64,000 nt of DNA from CAWCON01 sp963797185 (GTDB lineage: Bacteria > Patescibacteriota > Saccharimonadia > Saccharimonadales > UBA4665), in NCBI GenBank assembly GCA_963797185.1, contig CAWCON010000003.1, forward strand, positions 248,001 to 312,000, given 5' to 3'. Positions 62,052 through 64,000 of this stretch are shown here, in pieces. The notes under the pieces were generated by a model, which was given only the letters and a program-made list of their open reading frames with translations, made no database searches and was not told where the DNA came from. The stretch's first letter is position 1. Every line of letters begins with the position of its first letter. Position numbers and translations under genes: made by a program.

Positions 62052-62294
62052 ATGACGGAGCGTGTGCGCACTAAATCAGTTAATCGAACTGAGCAAACTT
62101 CGACGGAACGAACTGAAACTACTTCTCAAAGAGACGTAGTTGATTTGAGCGAGACGGATAAGCTGCTTGACGAGATCGACGCCATTCTTGATGAAGTTGA
62201 GGAAGAAACGAAAACTCGAGAGGCGGAAGCGTTAGCCGAAGCAATGCTAAGTGCTGGTCTGGCACGTGAGCCGGATTGTACTGACTGTCATTAA
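62052..62294 (+). CDS. 80-aa acidic helical protein
   Basis: TATAAC lies 8 nt before the ATG. A Thr/Arg/Glu-rich head (TSTERTETTSQRD) is followed by a Leu/Glu-rich helix (DEIDAILDEVEEETKTRE) and a C-terminal CTDCH that could bind metal. It lies 27 nt before the nucleotidyltransferase gene, which has its own ribosome-binding site; the two may be co-transcribed. Confidence 0.5.
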   Translation: MTERVRTKSVNRTEQTSTERTETTSQRDVVDLSETDKLLDEIDAILDEVEEETKTREAEALAEAMLSAGLAREPDCTDCH

Positions 62295-62321
62295 ACGATA
62301 CGTAATAATAAGGAGCTACCC

Positions 62322-63002
62322 ATGATGTTTACTCACCATTTTGAATACGCCTACCCGTTAAGGGAACGTGAGGCGCCTGAGCGTGTCGCCACTACGCCAT
62401 CGGGCCAACATTCTGATCGTGAGCCCGAAGACTACTCTGTCTTGGACGAAGTGATTGACGCAGCCAAGGAGGTTGTTTCAGCCAACGAGCAATTTGCTGT
62501 TCTCCCAAAACGTAATCAACAACTACTGCTCGATATGGCTAGTTTGATGGTATATCACGCCAATCGCATCCGGCAATCCGATGGGTGGAAGAAAAATTAC
62601 TGGGGTCTTTATATCGTCGGTTCAAGAGCCCGTGGTGATGCAGTACCCGATAGCGATCTTGATTTATTGAGTGTCGGCACGTTTTACCGTGACCAGGGAT
62701 TTGCTGGCGCTTCTGGGCCGGTAGAGGCTATCTTCAAAGGTTTTGACATTGAAGAACCTGATGAGCTGCCCAGTGAATATAATGTGGGCTTCGTAGAGCG
62801 GAAATATATGGTACAGGCCACACCGCACGACCAAGGAGTGTTGCCGGTTGACATGAGCGTTGTTGATCTAACGTTTATGCGAGCTACGCTTCATGATTTT
62901 AAACGGACCATGGACGTTGACCCGCTCAGGGGCACTCCATTACCAAGGGTGCCACTAGTTGAGCTGAGTGTTGCCGAGGATCCATTTTGTGCTATGTTCT
63001 AG
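62322..63002 (+). CDS. Nucleotidyltransferase-domain protein
   Basis: A 226-aa protein with AAGGAG before the ATG. IVGSRARGDAVPDSDLDLL gives the Gly100-Ser101 loop and metal-binding Asp112 and Asp114 of the Pol-beta superfamily. Further acidic residues follow (VDMSVVDLTF). It may modify nucleic acid, protein or a small molecule. No HEPN-type toxin gene adjoins it; the 80-aa acidic protein upstream is the only candidate partner. Confidence 0.8.
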   Translation: MMFTHHFEYAYPLREREAPERVATTPSGQHSDREPEDYSVLDEVIDAAKEVVSANEQFAVLPKRNQQLLLDMASLMVYHANRIRQSDGWKKNYWGLYIVGSRARGDAVPDSDLDLLSVGTFYRDQGFAGASGPVEAIFKGFDIEEPDELPSEYNVGFVERKYMVQATPHDQGVLPVDMSVVDLTFMRATLHDFKRTMDVDPLRGTPLPRVPLVELSVAEDPFCAMF

Positions 63003-63313
63003 AACAGTCGTCACTAAAATCAATATTGACGCGTTCTACCTGCCAGGTTCATACTAACCATTAGCCATGTGTGGGCTGGCTGTTTATCTCAGCTTTCCAC
63101 CGCACAGACTTTATTAATTAGGTTCGTATACACACCCAACGTTATCGTTGAAGCGTCCCTGCTGACCCACCAATGCAAGCAATGTTTCTCGTTAGGAAAC
63201 GCTACCTGAACGGTTAGTTAGTTTTTACCGGGCAACTCTATTAAAAGCCGTTCACTGATCGATTAATTTGTATCAGATCTCTTATAAACAACCTTTAATC
63301 AGGAGCTTGCATC
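63003..63313 (+). promoter_or_regulatory. 311-nt gap with a promoter and a long leader
   Basis: TTGACG (63026-63031), an 18-bp spacer and CATACT form a plausible promoter; the transcript would then carry a leader of about 250 nt before the 63314 gene. GTTTC/GAAAC with a 7-nt loop lies near 63188, and other short pairings are possible. I see no known riboswitch and no LexA-like box. Confidence 0.45.
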
Positions 63314-63595
63314 ATGGAAAACACTCTACTTATTAATAAAGATATCAACGTAGTAGCTTATTATTTTCAGGGGCACAACCAGCCAAAATGTTTCCCAAAG
63401 CGGATGCAATACGACGGCAAAGAAGTGATCTTTACTGAAACAGGACTGCGTCACCCTACCCAGAAGGGTCAGCGCATGGTGCATGTCTTCGATATGACCG
63501 ACGGCACCGCTGATTACCGACTGGAATTTGATGCCGAGAGCTTGAACTGGAAATTGGTGTACATTGCCGATATGGCGTATGCAGCGGCCGTTTAA
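63314..63595 (+). CDS. 93-aa unknown protein upstream of a Y-family polymerase
   Basis: CAGGAG precedes the ATG. A small soluble strand-rich protein (VVAYYFQGHNQPKCFPKRMQ, then VFDMTDGTADYRLEFDAES). Its 3' end overlaps the polymerase gene by 17 bp, so the two are co-translated and probably act together in damage tolerance. No family recognised. Confidence 0.6.
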   Translation: MENTLLINKDINVVAYYFQGHNQPKCFPKRMQYDGKEVIFTETGLRHPTQKGQRMVHVFDMTDGTADYRLEFDAESLNWKLVYIADMAYAAAV

Positions 63596-64000
63596 CCCAG
63601 AGCCGCCGCAGATTATGCACATCGATTTGAATTCCTGCTTTGCGACCGTTGAGCAGCAAGCCAGACCGTTACTGCGCGGCAAACCGGTCGGAGTGACAAA
63701 TCGCCTCAGCAAGCATGCCTGTGTAGTAGCGGCCTCGTATGAAGCCAAGCGTCAAGGCGTAAAGGTTGGCATGAGGGCTGACGAAGCGAGACTGCTAGTA
63801 CCGGATCTAGTGGTGCTTGAAACTGACCCGCCTAAGTATCACTTTGTTTATCAAAAACTGGTCGCCATTATGAGCTCCTACTCACCGGCCGTTACCATGA
63901 AAAGTATTGACGAAGGTATTATTGATTTTCATGGCAGCCGGGCAGTTATCAACACCCGGTCCTTGATCGATATTGGTCAGGAAATTAAACAGCGCCTTAA
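63579..64000 (+). CDS. dinB: Y-family DNA polymerase (Pol IV/DinB-like), 3' end cut by window
   Basis: An open frame running off the window. From the ATG at 63579, or at the internal ATG 63615, the protein reads MHIDLNSCFATVEQQ with a metal-binding Asp, LRGKPVGV, VAASYEAKRQGVKVGM and YSPAVTMKSIDEGIIDF with the catalytic Asp-Glu pair. This is the palm/fingers order of translesion polymerases, which copy damaged DNA with low fidelity. The aromatic steric-gate position reads SCF. It overlaps the 93-aa gene. Confidence 0.9.
   Translation, partial: MQRPFNPEPPQIMHIDLNSCFATVEQQARPLLRGKPVGVTNRLSKHACVVAASYEAKRQGVKVGMRADEARLLVPDLVVLETDPPKYHFVYQKLVAIMSSYSPAVTMKSIDEGIIDFHGSRAVINTRSLIDIGQEIKQRL

Noticed and set aside
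62740..62790. CCTGATGAG in the plus strand as a further hammerhead
   Set aside because: It lies in the nucleotidyltransferase coding region and lacks stem II, GAA and stem III pairing.

Overview
The window looks like a chromosomal accessory region of a Patescibacteria (CPR) bacterium, most likely Saccharibacteria-like. Pointers are the compact gene packing, many short membrane or secreted proteins without familiar families, a DUF5684-type C-terminus, a replication-relaxation protein beside a VirD4/TraG-type ATPase, and many starts placed 6-8 nt after a TATAAT-like hexamer (leaderless mRNAs). The assignment is inference; no rRNA or other marker gene is present. The genetic code appears standard (TGA is used as stop).

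Layout. 1-2.3 kb: an EcoRII-type restriction-modification cassette (EcoRII-like nuclease, Vsr, 5-cytosine methyltransferase). 2.3-5.4 kb: small proteins, a NYN nuclease and an IS1595/ISXO2-type transposase. 5.6-11.6 kb: ATP-grasp ligase, thymidylate kinase, aldo/keto reductase, a nucleotidyltransferase and unknowns. 11.6-19.6 kb: a large TPM-domain surface protein followed by many unknown genes, several apparently broken. 19.7-23.3 kb: the ATPase plus replication-relaxation pair. 23.6-37.3 kb: a surface-polysaccharide cluster (six glycosyltransferases in one overlapping run plus a seventh nearby, DUF1616- and DUF2206-like membrane proteins, flippase, nucleotide-sugar dehydrogenase, polysaccharide deacetylase). 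37.3-38.7 kb: an exosortase with one co-encoded substrate. 38.8-47.8 kb: unknown membrane and secreted proteins and a CPBP protease. 47.9-52 kb: a phage-tail-fibre-like protein coupled to a clan GH-A-like glycosidase. 52-59 kb: a stand-alone RNA polymerase alpha-CTD-like protein, a DUF5684 protein and secreted proteins. 59-64 kb: VOC protein, methyltransferase, nucleotidyltransferase, and a Y-family DNA polymerase running off the window.

The most striking signal is at RNA level. Three type III hammerhead ribozymes (13879-13931 +, 57792-57840 +, 52802-52856 -) share one geometry: a stem I of at least 6 bp, a 4-bp stem II with an AAAA loop, and an open stem III. Each lies about 110-150 nt after a stop codon, just beyond a very long GC-rich hairpin, and before the next independently promoted gene. 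Long hairpins of the same style follow five further genes without a visible ribozyme. Several of these units start from near-consensus sigma-70 promoters with 17-bp spacers, unlike the leaderless genes around them. The shared design (strong promoter, structured leader, short exported, membrane or regulatory protein, giant 3' hairpin, sometimes a ribozyme) suggests a class of stabilised, processed mRNAs that I do not recognise as described.

A second notable point is a six-cytosine tract in a glycosyltransferase of the polysaccharide operon. It shifts the frame so that the gene loses about 45 C-terminal residues and its ATGA overlap with the next gene, which is compatible with phase variation or a sequencing error.
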